NCBI GenBank assembly: GCA_030691075.1 | Contig: JAUYFI010000166.1 | Span: 1 to 40,148 of the forward strand | Reading direction: 5' to 3' | DNA from: Sulfurisoma sp. | Lineage (GTDB): Bacteria; Pseudomonadota; Gammaproteobacteria; Burkholderiales; Rhodocyclaceae | Length of the DNA stretch: 40,148 bases | Part shown: positions 1 to 8,482 of the stretch, in pieces | Numbering within the stretch: position 1 is the stretch's first letter | Layout: each line of letters begins with the position of its first letter | The notes under the pieces: model-generated | What the model saw: the letters and a program-made list of their open reading frames with translations, nothing else | Database searches by the model: none | Told to the model about the DNA's origin: nothing | Program-made: the position numbers and the translations under genes

Positions 1-159
1 AGCCTCGCCGCCGTGCCGCGCACCGTGATCAACGCCTCGGCCGGCTGGCTGGTAGAACAGATGGGCTGGTTCGGCTTCTTCCTGCTCTGTGCCGTGCTGG
101 CCGTGCCGGGTATGCTGCTGCTGTTCCGCGTGGCACCGTGGCATAAATCACACACCTGA
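1..159 (+). CDS. ampG: AmpG-like muropeptide MFS permease, C-terminal end (partial)
   Basis: The window opens inside this gene; the last 52 codons are read in frame 1 and end at TGA 157-159. The residues (…AGWLVEQMGWFGFFLLC…VPGMLLL…) match the last transmembrane helix of AmpG, the inner-membrane permease that imports anhydro-muropeptides for peptidoglycan recycling. One hydrophobic helix of about 22 residues is visible, followed by a short polar tail. The start and the rest of the protein lie outside the window. Another MFS transporter cannot be excluded from so short a piece, but the GWLVE…GWF…FLLC pattern is typical of the AmpG family. Confidence 0.7.
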   Translation, partial: SLAAVPRTVINASAGWLVEQMGWFGFFLLCAVLAVPGMLLLFRVAPWHKSHT

Positions 160-180
160 ACACCTTGCGTCCGCCCCCAT

Positions 181-897
181 TCAACTCCCTGTGGTAGAAG
201 AGCAGGTCGATGAAAAAATCGTCGCCGCCACCTCGACATGCACCTGCCGCCCGACGTAGGCGAAGCCGGCACCCAGTTCCAGCAGGAAGCGGGTGATGTG
301 TTCGACGATGGCGGATTCGATGGCGCGTTCGTCGGCCTCGTTGCCGACGCCGAGGAAATCGAACAGGTAGGGGTCTTTCAGCGTGTCGCGGGCCAGATCG
401 GACTGCGGCGCGGGCAGTTGTGCCTCGAAGTTGGTGACGGCCTGGCCTTCCCGCTCCAGCAGCCGCGTTTCGATGTGGATATTCAGCACGTTGCGCGACC
501 AGCCATGCTGGATAACGCGTTTTGCATAGGCTAGGCGCGTTGGCGGGTCTTTCAGCCGGGTCAGCAGCACCAGGTTGTGGCCCCAGGGCAATTGTCCAAC
601 AGCCTGTTGGACAATTTCGGCATCGGGCCAGGCCTCGGCAAAGGCCCGCATATACATCAGGTTGGCGCGCGAAAACCCCTTCATGTCCGGGAAGGCCGTG
701 CGCAGGTCGTGCGCCAGCCGCTCGATCACCTTGGCGCCCCAGCCCTGCCGCGCCTGCCGCTCCAGAATGTCGCGCCCGATCTGCCAATACAGCAGCACCA
801 GCTCGCGGTTCACCGCCAGCGCCGCGCGCTGCTGGGCAGTGTGGATGCGGGTCTTCAGCTCGGCCAGCCAGTCGGTGTAGCCGGTGGGGGGCGGCGG
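181..897 (-). pseudogene. Broken YhcG/DUF1016-type PD-(D/E)XK nuclease gene
   Basis: The reading frame encodes the DUF1016 N-terminal domain (TDWLAELKTRIHTAQQRAAL, NRELVLLYWQIGRDI, WSRNVLNIHIE, DPYLFDFLG). This family is associated with nuclease and restriction functions. Three lesions are visible. First, an in-frame TGA at 898-900 precedes the N-terminal domain and no ATG follows, so only an internal GTG at 813 could start it. Second, near 230-233 one base is missing, so the frame runs into a nonsense tail, while the next frame continues with the expected GGDDFFIDLLFYH of the nuclease domain. Third, the nuclease domain stops right after FYH, so its catalytic E-x-K part is absent. The gene is therefore a 5'-, mid- and 3'-damaged remnant squeezed between ampG and the MATE gene. 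A sequencing error could explain the frameshift but not the truncation. Confidence 0.8.
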
Positions 898-937
898 TCA
901 GGGCGGGCGGGGTGTCGGGGTGGGTAATCGAAGTGCG

Positions 938-2305
938 CTACACGCCGTCGTTCTTGACTGGGAGACGCGACACGCGCAGGAAGTAGGCGCCGACTGCCGC
1001 CCCCGCCACCGCCAGGCTCGCCGTCGCCGCCAGCCAGAAGCCGGCCGCGCCGCGCGGGGGGCCGAGCCAGTCGGTGAGACCGAGCACCACCCCGCCGGCC
1101 AGCCCGACGCCCCAGAGCGAGACGGCGTAGATCAGCATCGGCCAGAAGGTCTTCTTGTAGCCGCGCAGGATGTTCACCGCCACCGCCTGCAGCGCATCGA
1201 CCCAGTGGTAGGCGGCGACCAGCACGATCAGCGGCACGGCGGCGCGCCGCACCGCCGGGTCGGGCGTGTAGAGCGCGGCGATGGTGGGCGCGGCCAGCCA
1301 CAGCAAACCACTGACGAGGCTGGCGAGCCCCATGCCGAACAGCAGGCCGATCTTGCCGGCGCGGCGCGCGCGCAAGGCGTCCCGCGCGCCGAGCGACTGG
1401 CCGCAGAGCACGGCCGTGGCGTTGCCCAGCGCCAGCGGCAGCATGAAGGCGAGCACGGCGAGGTTGGAGGCGATCTGGTGCGAGGCGGAGGCCGCCGGGC
1501 CCAGCCGCGCGATGAACAGCGCCATGAAGGTGAAGGCGGTGACGTCGACGAACTGGGTGGCGCCGATGGGCAGGCCGAGGCGCAGCAGCGGCCCGATGCG
1601 TGCCGCCTTTGGCCAGCTCCAGCGCGCGAACACGCCGTAGCCCTCGCAGTCTGTACGCCGCATGCACCAGCCCCAGGCGATGCTCACCGTAAACCACGAG
1701 ATCACCGCGGTCGCCGCCGCGCAGCCCGGCCCGCCCATGGCCGGCACGCCGAGGTAGCCGTGAATGAAGACGAGATTCAGCGGCACCTTGAAGCAAAGGC
1801 CGACGAGGTTGATGGCCATCACCGCGCGCGGCCGACCGATGCCGGCCATGAAGCCATAAAAGACGCGGAAGGCCAGCGTCGCCGGCAGGCTCCAGGCAAT
1901 GGCATCGAGATAGAGCCGCACCTTGGCCTCGACCGTCGGCGTGAGTTGCGAGAAGGCCAGCAGCGGTTCGGGGTTCTTCAACAACACGACGGCCAGAAAG
2001 CCGAGCGCCAGCGCCAGCCAGCCCGACTGCCGCACTTCCTCGCCGATCTCGGCGTAGCGCCCGGCTCCGTGGAGATGCGCGACCGTCGGCGTCAGCGCCA
2101 GCAGCACACCCATCAGAGTGACGAACACCGTGACATAGATGGCCGCGCCGATGCCCACGCCCGCCAGGTCCTCGGCCGAGATGTGGCCGGCCATCAATGT
2201 GTCGATGACGGCATTGGCCATCACCGCCACTTGGGCGACCAGCACCGGCCAGGCGAGACGGAAGAGGTCGCGAACGAGCGGGTGCCGTGACAATGTGTTG
2301 TGCAT
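938..2305 (-). CDS. MATE family multidrug/Na+ antiporter (NorM-like)
   Basis: A 455-residue integral inner-membrane protein with about twelve hydrophobic segments, the normal length for MATE exporters. These expel cationic drugs and metabolites in exchange for Na+ or H+. Family features are visible: an N-terminal LAWPVLVAQ, MANAVIDTLMAG, AFRVFYGFMAGIGRPR in the first half, and the second-half repeat with VDVTAFTFMALFIARLG and GNATAVLCGQSLGA. The ATG at 2303-2305 (MHNTLSRHPLVRDLF) is chosen because the hydrophobic first helix follows directly; the frame stays open far upstream but that part is a GC-rich shadow antisense to other genes. It is divergent from the Uma2 gene, with 81 bp between the two starts. 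Substrate cannot be told from sequence. Confidence 0.9.
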   Translation of the reverse strand: MHNTLSRHPLVRDLFRLAWPVLVAQVAVMANAVIDTLMAGHISAEDLAGVGIGAAIYVTVFVTLMGVLLALTPTVAHLHGAGRYAEIGEEVRQSGWLALALGFLAVVLLKNPEPLLAFSQLTPTVEAKVRLYLDAIAWSLPATLAFRVFYGFMAGIGRPRAVMAINLVGLCFKVPLNLVFIHGYLGVPAMGGPGCAAATAVISWFTVSIAWGWCMRRTDCEGYGVFARWSWPKAARIGPLLRLGLPIGATQFVDVTAFTFMALFIARLGPAASASHQIASNLAVLAFMLPLALGNATAVLCGQSLGARDALRARRAGKIGLLFGMGLASLVSGLLWLAAPTIAALYTPDPAVRRAAVPLIVLVAAYHWVDALQAVAVNILRGYKKTFWPMLIYAVSLWGVGLAGGVVLGLTDWLGPPRGAAGFWLAATASLAVAGAAVGAYFLRVSRLPVKNDGV

Positions 2306-2386
2306 GAGGCATTGTCGCCGATCGGACGAGCGCCATTGCGGCCACGCTTGTGCTAAGTTTGTGCTTCGTCCATTCGAGGTGACGCC

Positions 2387-2950
2387 ATGGGACTGCCCGC
2401 CGGCAAGCCAGCGAGTTATGAAGACCTGTTCGATCTGCCGGAAAATATGGTCGGCGAGATCGTCAATGGCCGACTCGTGGCGCACCCGCGGCCGGCGCCG
2501 AAGCATGCGTGGGCTTATTCGCAACTGGGGCGCAAGGTCGGCTCGCCTTTCGACGATGGCCTCGGCGGCCCCGGCGGCTGGTGGATTCTGGACGAGCCGG
2601 AACTGCACCTCGCCTCCGGCGACATTCTCGTGCCCGACCTCGCCGGCTGGCGTCGCGAACGCATGCCCAGACTGCCGGAGACCGCGTGGTTCGAACTGGC
2701 GCCGGACTGGGTCTGCGAGATTCTTTCGCCCTCCACCGCCAAGGTCGATCGCGTCGAGAAGCTGCCGATCTACGCGCGCCACGAGGTGCGTCATGCCTGG
2801 CTGGTCGACCCCGACCTGCGCACCCTCGAGGTGTTGGAAAATCGCGATGGCCACTGGCTGCTGCTGACGGCGCTGGAAAACGACGCGGCCGTGTCGCAGC
2901 CGCCGTTCGACGCGATCAGTTTTCCGCTCGGCGGTCTCTGGGCCGATTAG
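2387..2950 (+). CDS. Uma2 family (DUF820) putative PD-(D/E)XK endonuclease
   Basis: A 187-residue soluble protein with the Uma2 layout: N-terminal YEDLFDLPENMVGEIVNGRLV, central DILVPDLAGWR (the acidic PD of the nuclease fold), then WVCEILSPSTAKVDRVEKLPIYA and VRHAWLVDPDLRTLEVL. The family has a restriction-like fold and is abundant in cyanobacteria and some proteobacteria, but its biological role is unsettled. A GAGGTG ribosome-binding site at 2374-2379 supports the ATG at 2387. The gene stands alone; six bases after its stop comes the first copy of the dispersed repeat. Fold assignment is good, cellular function is not known. Confidence 0.85.
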   Translation: MGLPAGKPASYEDLFDLPENMVGEIVNGRLVAHPRPAPKHAWAYSQLGRKVGSPFDDGLGGPGGWWILDEPELHLASGDILVPDLAGWRRERMPRLPETAWFELAPDWVCEILSPSTAKVDRVEKLPIYARHEVRHAWLVDPDLRTLEVLENRDGHWLLLTALENDAAVSQPPFDAISFPLGGLWAD

Positions 2951-2956
2951 CGCAAG

Positions 2957-2984
2957 GAAAAAGTCGGCGCCGGCGACACGGCGG
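2957..2984 (+). repeat. Dispersed repeat, copy 1 (intergenic)
   Basis: A-tract followed by GTCGGCGCCGGCGAC and ACGGCGG. It lies just after the Uma2 stop and about 80 bp before the DUF3683 gene. One base differs from the window consensus (CC for CT in the centre), which makes this copy more nearly palindromic. See the finding on the nine-copy family. Confidence 0.85.
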
Positions 2985-3067
2985 CGACCCTGCCGGCACC
3001 AAGGCCATGTCGCTGCCCGTGCCGCGGCGCGGTAGCCTAAAATGCGGGCTTTACGGAATCGTCCGCC

Positions 3068-6000
3068 ATGTCCGCCCGCCTCCGGGAAATCCCCTACAAC
3101 TACACCTCTTTTTCCGACCGCGAAATCGTCATTCGCCTGCTCGGCGCGGAGATGTGGGCGGTGCTGGACGAACTGCGCGGCCAGCGCGTCACCGGCCGCT
3201 CGGCGCGCATGCTCTACGAGGTGCTGGGCGACATCTGGGTGGTGCGGCGCAATCCCTACCTCGAGGACGACCTGCTGGCCAACCCCGGCCGCCGCGCGGC
3301 GCTGATCGAGGCGCTGCGCCATCGCCTGACCGAAATCGAGAAGCGGCGCCAGGGCAACGAGCCGGTGGCGCGGCTGCTGGTGGCGGCGCACGCGGCCGTG
3401 CATTCCTTCGAGACCTGGTTCGGCGACACCTACGACCTGCGCCGGCGCGTGCTGCGCGTGCTGGCGAAACACACCCGCCGCGACAACATCGGCTTCGACG
3501 GGCTCGCCCGCGTCAGCCACGTGACCGATGCCACGGACTGGCGCGTCGAATATCCCTTCGTGGTGCTCACGCCCGACAGCGAGGATGAAATCGCGCCGCT
3601 GGTGCGCGGCTGCATCGAACTGGGGCTGACCATCATCCCGCGCGGCGGCGGCACCGGCTACACCGGCGGCGCCGTGCCGCTCGACGCGAAATCCGCCGTC
3701 ATCAACACCGAGAAGCTGCTCGACATGGGCGCGGTCGAGGAGATTGTGCTGCCGGGCCTCGACCGGCCCTACGCCACCATCCGCACCGGCGCCGGCCTCG
3801 TCACGCGGCGCGCGATGGATCGCGCCTTTGATGCCGGCCTGGTGTTCGCCTGCGACCCGACCTCGGCCGACGCCTCCTGCATCGGCGGCAACATCGCCAT
3901 GAACGCCGGCGGCAAGAAGGCCGTGCTGTGGGGCACGGCGCTGGACAACCTGGCGAGCTGGCGGATGGTGACCCCCGAGGGCAAGTGGCTCGAGGTCGAG
4001 CGGCTCAATCACAACCTGGGCAAGATCCACGATCAGGAACTCGCCAGCTTCCGTTGCCGCTATTTCGACGAGAGCGGCAATAAACTCGAGCGCGAGGAGC
4101 GGCTTTCAATCCCCGGCGCCTCCTTCCGCAAGGTTGGCCTGGGCAAGGACGTCACCGACAAGTTTCTTTCTGGCCTGCCCGGCGTGCAGAAGGAAGGCTG
4201 CGACGGCCTCATCACTTCGGCGGTGTGGATCCTGCACAAGATGCCGCCGGTGGCGCGCACCGTCTGTCTCGAGTTCTTCGGCCAGGTACGGGATGCCGTG
4301 CCGAGCATCGTCGAGATCACCGAGTACCTGAAGGCGCGGCCGGGCGGTGCCATTCTCGCCGGCCTGGAGCACCTCGACGAGCGCTATGTGAAGGCAGTCG
4401 GCTACGCGACCAAGGCCAAGCGCCACGCCCGGCCCAAGATGGTGCTGATCGGCGACATCGTCGGCGAAGACGAGAATGCCGTGATGCGCGCGACCTCGGA
4501 AGTGGTGAAGATCGCCAATTCGCGCGGCGGCGAGGGCTTCATCGCCGTGTCGTCTGATGCGCGCAAGAAGTTCTGGCTCGACCGCGCCCGCACCGCCGCG
4601 ATCTCCAGGCACACCAACGCCTTCAAGGTTAACGAGGACGTGGTGATTCCGCTCGCGCGCATGGGCGACTATTGCGACGGCATCGACCGCATCAACATCG
4701 AGCTTTCCATCGCCAACAAGCTTGCGCTGTGCGATGCCCTCGCCGAGTGCCTCGCCGGCGACCTGCCGCTGCACGCCGGCGACACCGAACTGGACAAGTC
4801 CGAACTGCTCGGCGACAGGCGTGAACAGGCGCTGGAACTGGTCGCCGCCACCCGCGGAAAATGGCAGGCGCTGCTCGACGGACTCGATCGTCCGCATTCG
4901 CCGATGCGACAGTGGCATCCGCTGCCTCCCGAAAAAGTCGGCGCTGGCGACACGGTGTTTCACCGCCTGCAGGACCACGCGCTGCGCGTCTCGTGGAAGA
5001 CGGAGCTCAAGGCCCCGCTCGAAGCGATCTTCGACGGCAACGCCTACCGTCCGGTGGTCGAGCGTATCGAAGGCATCCACCAGGAAGTGCTGCGCGGCCG
5101 CGTCTTCGTCGCGCTGCACATGCACGCCGGCGACGGCAACGTGCATACCAACATTCCGGTCAACTCCGACAACTACGCCATGCTCGCCACGGCCAACAAG
5201 GCCGTCGCGCGCATCATGGCGCTGGCGCGCAGCCTGGGCGGCGTGATTTCGGGCGAGCATGGCATCGGCATCACCAAGCTCGAATTTCTCTCCGAGGAGG
5301 AGATCCGCCCCTTCCGCGAATACAAGCAGCGCATCGACCCGGAGGGCCGCTTCAACAAGGGCAAGCTGCTGCCGGGCGCCGATCTGTCCGGCGCCTACAC
5401 GCCCTCGTTCGCGCTGCTCGGCGTCGAATCGCTGATCATGGAACAGTCGGCGATCGGCTCGATCTCCGCCAGCATCAAGGACTGCCTGCGCTGCGGCAAG
5501 TGCAAGCCCGTGTGCTCGACCCATGTGCCGCGCGCCAACCTGCTCTACTCGCCGCGCAACAAGATCCTCGGCACCTCGCTGCTGATCGAGGCCTTCCTCT
5601 ACGAGGAGCAGACCCGCAGGGGGATATCGTTGCAGCATTTCGACGAGTTCAACGACGTCGCCGACCACTGCACGGTCTGCCACAAGTGCGTCAAGCCCTG
5701 CCCCGTCGACATCGACTTCGGCGACGCGTCGATCGCCATGCGCAATTTCCTGCGCGCCCAGGGCAAGAAGAAAACCAGCCCCGGCGCCATCGCGGCGATG
5801 GCCTTCCTCAACGCCACCGATCCCGCCACCATCAAGCTGCTGCGCATGGGCATGATCGAGTGGGGCTACAAGGCGCAGCGCCTCGGCCATCGCCTGGCGA
5901 AGTCCTTCGGCCTCGTCCAGGACACGGTGAAGCGTCCGCCGGCGACGCTGGGCCGCCCCGATATCAAGGCGCAGATCATCCACTTCCTCAACAAGCCGAT

Positions 6001-6901
6001 GCCGGCGCGGCTGCCTTCGCGCACCTCGCGCGCGCTGCTCGACATCGAGGACGCCGCGCTGATCCCGGTGATCCGCGACCCGGCCAAGACATCGGACGAG
6101 TCCGATGCCGTCTTCTACTTCCCCGGCTGCGGCTCGGAGCGCCTGTTCTCGCAAGTCGGACTGGCCACGCAGGCCATGCTCTACGATCTCGGCGCCACCA
6201 CCGTGCTGCCGCCGGGTTATCTCTGCTGCGGCTATCCGCAAACATCGAGCGGCTTTGATGCCCAGGGCCAGGCCATCACCACCGCCAACCGCGTGCTGTT
6301 CCACCGCGTCGCCAACACGCTCAACTACCTCGACATCAAGACGGTGATCGTCTCCTGCGGCACCTGCATGGACCAGTTGCTGAAATACCAGTTCGACAGG
6401 ATATTCCCCGGCTGCCGCCTGCTCGACATCCACGAGTACCTGTTCGAAAAGGGCGTGAGGCTGGAGGGATTGCAAGGCACGCAGTTCATGTACCACGAGC
6501 CCTGCCACACGCCGATGAAGCAGCACTCGGGCATCAAGGTGGTCAATGCGCTGATGGGGAGCCGCGTCGATCTCAACGACCGCTGCTGCGGCGAAGCCGG
6601 CACGCTGGCCGTGACGCGGCCGGACGTGTCGACGCAGATCCGCTTCCGCAAGCAGCAGGAGATCGAGGCCGGCGTGGCGCGTTTGCAAAAAGTCGGCGCT
6701 GGCGACACGCCGATAAATCAGGTGAAAATCCTCACCTCCTGCCCCTCCTGCCTGCAAGGCCTCGCCCGCTACCGCGACGACGCCAATATCGAGGCCGACT
6801 ACGTCGTCGTCGAGATGGCCAGGCGCCTGCTCGGCGAGCAGTGGATGGAAAACTACGTGGAAGCGGCGAACGCGGGAGGCATCGAGCGGGTGTTGCTGTG
6901 A
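3068..6901 (+). CDS. DUF3683 / FAD-linked oxidase / 4Fe-4S / CCG-domain oxidoreductase
   Basis: A 1277-residue fusion resembling a D-lactate or glycolate dehydrogenase with its Fe-S subunit on one chain. Domains in order: DUF3683 (about 1-115); FAD-binding PCMH domain (about 155-380, [17 protein letters not shown]); FAD-oxidase C-terminal domain (about 590-770, [15 protein letters not shown] and [14 protein letters not shown]); two [4Fe-4S] motifs near 806 ([11 protein letters not shown]) and 867 ([12 protein letters not shown]); two CCG domains (FPGCG about 1020, CCGYP about 1052, SCGTC about 1096, HEPCH about 1143, CCGEAG about 1173, SCPSC about 1224). It probably oxidises a 2-hydroxy acid and passes electrons to quinone; the substrate is inferred only from family. 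Unusually it contains two dispersed-repeat copies, read as KVGAGDT at residues 623-629 and 1208-1214. Its last 49 bp overlap the convergent rsuA gene. Confidence 0.9.
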   Translation: MSARLREIPYNYTSFSDREIVIRLLGAEMWAVLDELRGQRVTGRSARMLYEVLGDIWVVRRNPYLEDDLLANPGRRAALIEALRHRLTEIEKRRQGNEPVARLLVAAHAAVHSFETWFGDTYDLRRRVLRVLAKHTRRDNIGFDGLARVSHVTDATDWRVEYPFVVLTPDSEDEIAPLVRGCIELGLTIIPRGGGTGYTGGAVPLDAKSAVINTEKLLDMGAVEEIVLPGLDRPYATIRTGAGLVTRRAMDRAFDAGLVFACDPTSADASCIGGNIAMNAGGKKAVLWGTALDNLASWRMVTPEGKWLEVERLNHNLGKIHDQELASFRCRYFDESGNKLEREERLSIPGASFRKVGLGKDVTDKFLSGLPGVQKEGCDGLITSAVWILHKMPPVARTVCLEFFGQVRDAVPSIVEITEYLKARPGGAILAGLEHLDERYVKAVGYATKAKRHARPKMVLIGDIVGEDENAVMRATSEVVKIANSRGGEGFIAVSSDARKKFWLDRARTAAISRHTNAFKVNEDVVIPLARMGDYCDGIDRINIELSIANKLALCDALAECLAGDLPLHAGDTELDKSELLGDRREQALELVAATRGKWQALLDGLDRPHSPMRQWHPLPPEKVGAGDTVFHRLQDHALRVSWKTELKAPLEAIFDGNAYRPVVERIEGIHQEVLRGRVFVALHMHAGDGNVHTNIPVNSDNYAMLATANKAVARIMALARSLGGVISGEHGIGITKLEFLSEEEIRPFREYKQRIDPEGRFNKGKLLPGADLSGAYTPSFALLGVESLIMEQSAIGSISASIKDCLRCGKCKPVCSTHVPRANLLYSPRNKILGTSLLIEAFLYEEQTRRGISLQHFDEFNDVADHCTVCHKCVKPCPVDIDFGDASIAMRNFLRAQGKKKTSPGAIAAMAFLNATDPATIKLLRMGMIEWGYKAQRLGHRLAKSFGLVQDTVKRPPATLGRPDIKAQIIHFLNKPMPARLPSRTSRALLDIEDAALIPVIRDPAKTSDESDAVFYFPGCGSERLFSQVGLATQAMLYDLGATTVLPPGYLCCGYPQTSSGFDAQGQAITTANRVLFHRVANTLNYLDIKTVIVSCGTCMDQLLKYQFDRIFPGCRLLDIHEYLFEKGVRLEGLQGTQFMYHEPCHTPMKQHSGIKVVNALMGSRVDLNDRCCGEAGTLAVTRPDVSTQIRFRKQQEIEAGVARLQKVGAGDTPINQVKILTSCPSCLQGLARYRDDANIEADYVVVEMARRLLGEQWMENYVEAANAGGIERVLL
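4931..4955 (+). repeat. Dispersed repeat, copy 2 (inside the DUF3683 gene)
   Basis: Consensus copy inside the coding sequence, in frame, read E-KVGAGDT from residue 622. It falls in the loop before the FAD-oxidase C-terminal domain (after a WHPLPPEK stretch), a place likely to tolerate extra residues. Confidence 0.9.
6686..6710 (+). repeat. Dispersed repeat, copy 3 (inside the DUF3683 gene)
   Basis: Second copy inside the same gene, in the same frame as copy 2, read Q-KVGAGDT from residue 1207. It lies between the CCGEAG and SCPSC motifs of the last CCG domain, again in a probable loop. Confidence 0.9.
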
Positions 6902-7611
6902 ACCTGGTTGATGAGCCACAACCGTGTCGGGTCGAGATGACACCACGCGCCTTCCGCAAGCTCGAGCGCATCGAGCGTGATACCGCCGATGGCGACCCGG
7001 CACAGGGCATCGCAGTGGTTGCCGGCGGCGGCCAGCATGCGCTTGACCTGATGGTACTTGCCCTGTTCGAGGACGATCTCCAGGCGCTGCGTGTCGAGCT
7101 GCCGCGCCCGGGCCGTCAGCGGCGCCGGTTCGTCGTGGAGCTGCACGCCATCCCGCAGCTGCGCCAGCAGTTCGGGCGTGACCGGGTCGCGGGTGGTCGC
7201 CACGTAGACTTTGGGCACATGGCGCTTCGGCGAGGATAGCGCGTGGATGAAGGCGCCGTCGTCCGAGAGCAGCAGCAGGCCGGTGGTGTCGTGGTCGAGG
7301 CGGCCGACCGGCTGCACGTCGCGCCAGGCGAACTGCTCCGGCAGCAGCGTCAGCACGGCGGGATGATGGCCCGGCCGGCGCGAGCATTCGTAGCCGGACG
7401 GCTTGTTGAGGGCGAGGTAGACGTGGGCGCGATAGACCCAGGCTTCGTCGTGGACGGCGAACTCCAGCCCCTCCGGCACGAAGACGCTGTCATAGTGCGT
7501 CGCGGGCTCGCCACCCACGCATACCGCGCCGTCGGCAATCAATTGGCGGCACCACTTGCGCGTGCCGAAGCCCTGCGACTGGAGAATCTTGTCGAGTGAC
7601 ATCGTTTTCAT
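6853..7611 (-). CDS. rsuA: RsuA-family 16S rRNA pseudouridine synthase
   Basis: A 252-residue protein with an N-terminal S4-type RNA-binding domain ([26 protein letters not shown]), [16 protein letters not shown], the catalytic-aspartate motif [18 protein letters not shown], and the C-terminal [15 protein letters not shown]. The family isomerises a single uridine in rRNA; RsuA acts on U516 of 16S. The [14 protein letters not shown] form and the [16 protein letters not shown] segment favour RsuA over RluB/E/F. The ATG at 7609-7611 overlaps the TGA of the upstream methyltransferase (ATGA), showing a two-gene operon. The C-terminal 16 codons are antisense to the end of the DUF3683 gene, so the tail after NQVHSN may be a recent extension. 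Confidence 0.9.
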   Translation of the reverse strand: MKTMSLDKILQSQGFGTRKWCRQLIADGAVCVGGEPATHYDSVFVPEGLEFAVHDEAWVYRAHVYLALNKPSGYECSRRPGHHPAVLTLLPEQFAWRDVQPVGRLDHDTTGLLLLSDDGAFIHALSSPKRHVPKVYVATTRDPVTPELLAQLRDGVQLHDEPAPLTARARQLDTQRLEIVLEQGKYHQVKRMLAAAGNHCDALCRVAIGGITLDALELAEGAWCHLDPTRLWLINQVHSNTRSMPPAFAAST

Positions 7612-8417
7612 GCGAAGCGCCCGCCCAGTTCCTCCAGTCCCAGCGATTGCAGCATTTCGCGCAGGCGCTCGGCCGGTCGGCGGCGCGGCAGGTTCATGTA
7701 GCGGGCGATGATCAGCTCGTTCTTCATCGAATGTTCCCAGCCGACCAGTTCGGTGACGCTGACCTGATAGCCGTGGGCCTCGAGCTGAAGACAGCGCAGC
7801 ACGTTGGTGACATGGCTGCCGAATTCGCGGGTGTGCAGCGGGTGGCGCCAGAGCTCGGCGATCGGGTTGGCGAGTGTCCGACCCTTGTTCTGGCGCAGCA
7901 CCGCCGCCACCTCGGCCTGGCAGCAGGGCGCCAGCACGATGAAGCGGGCTTGTTTGGCCAGCGCGAAGCGGATGGCGTCGTCGGTGGCGGTATTGCAGGC
8001 ATGCAGCGCGGTGACGATGTCCACCACCGCCGGCAGTTGATCCGAGGCGATGGATTGCTCCACCGACAGGTTGAGAAAGGTCATGCCGGCGAAGCCCAGC
8101 CGCGCGGCCAGCTCGCGGGATTTGTCGACCAGCTCGGCGCGGGTTTCGATGCCGTGGATGTGCGACCCCGCTTCTCGCCCCTTGAAGAACGAGTCGTAGA
8201 GGATGAAGCCGAGGTACGACTTGCCGGCGCCGTGATCGACCAGCCGTATGTCCGCATGGTCGGCGCGAACTTCCTCCAGCAGGGGTTCGATGAACTGGCA
8301 CAGGTGATTGACCTGCTTGAGCTTGCGCCGGCTGTCCTGGTTCATCTTGCCGTCGCGCGTCAGGATATGGAGTTCCTTCAGCAGTTCGATGGATTGATCG
8401 GCCCTGATTTCGTGCAT
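7608..8417 (-). CDS. Class I SAM-dependent methyltransferase (Methyltransf_32-like)
   Basis: A 269-residue cytosolic protein. Motif I is seen as VDHGAGKSYLGFILYD, a second acidic position as HGIETRAELVDKS, and the substrate-side segments LHACNTATDDAIRFAL and LAPCCQAE are typical of the Methyltransf_32 group. That group also contains GSTCD-type proteins of poorly known function. The gene is the first of an operon with rsuA (ATGA overlap), which suggests an RNA or translation-related substrate, but this is inference. It is divergent from ycaO with 65 bp between the starts, in which a TTATCAT element at about 8451-8457 could serve as a -10. Confidence 0.8.
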   Translation of the reverse strand: MHEIRADQSIELLKELHILTRDGKMNQDSRRKLKQVNHLCQFIEPLLEEVRADHADIRLVDHGAGKSYLGFILYDSFFKGREAGSHIHGIETRAELVDKSRELAARLGFAGMTFLNLSVEQSIASDQLPAVVDIVTALHACNTATDDAIRFALAKQARFIVLAPCCQAEVAAVLRQNKGRTLANPIAELWRHPLHTREFGSHVTNVLRCLQLEAHGYQVSVTELVGWEHSMKNELIIARYMNLPRRRPAERLREMLQSLGLEELGGRFA

Positions 8418-8482
8418 TTCGATGTCGTCGTCCGGATGGGAACTGCCATTATCATGCGGGTCGTCGTCAAAACGGACTCCCC

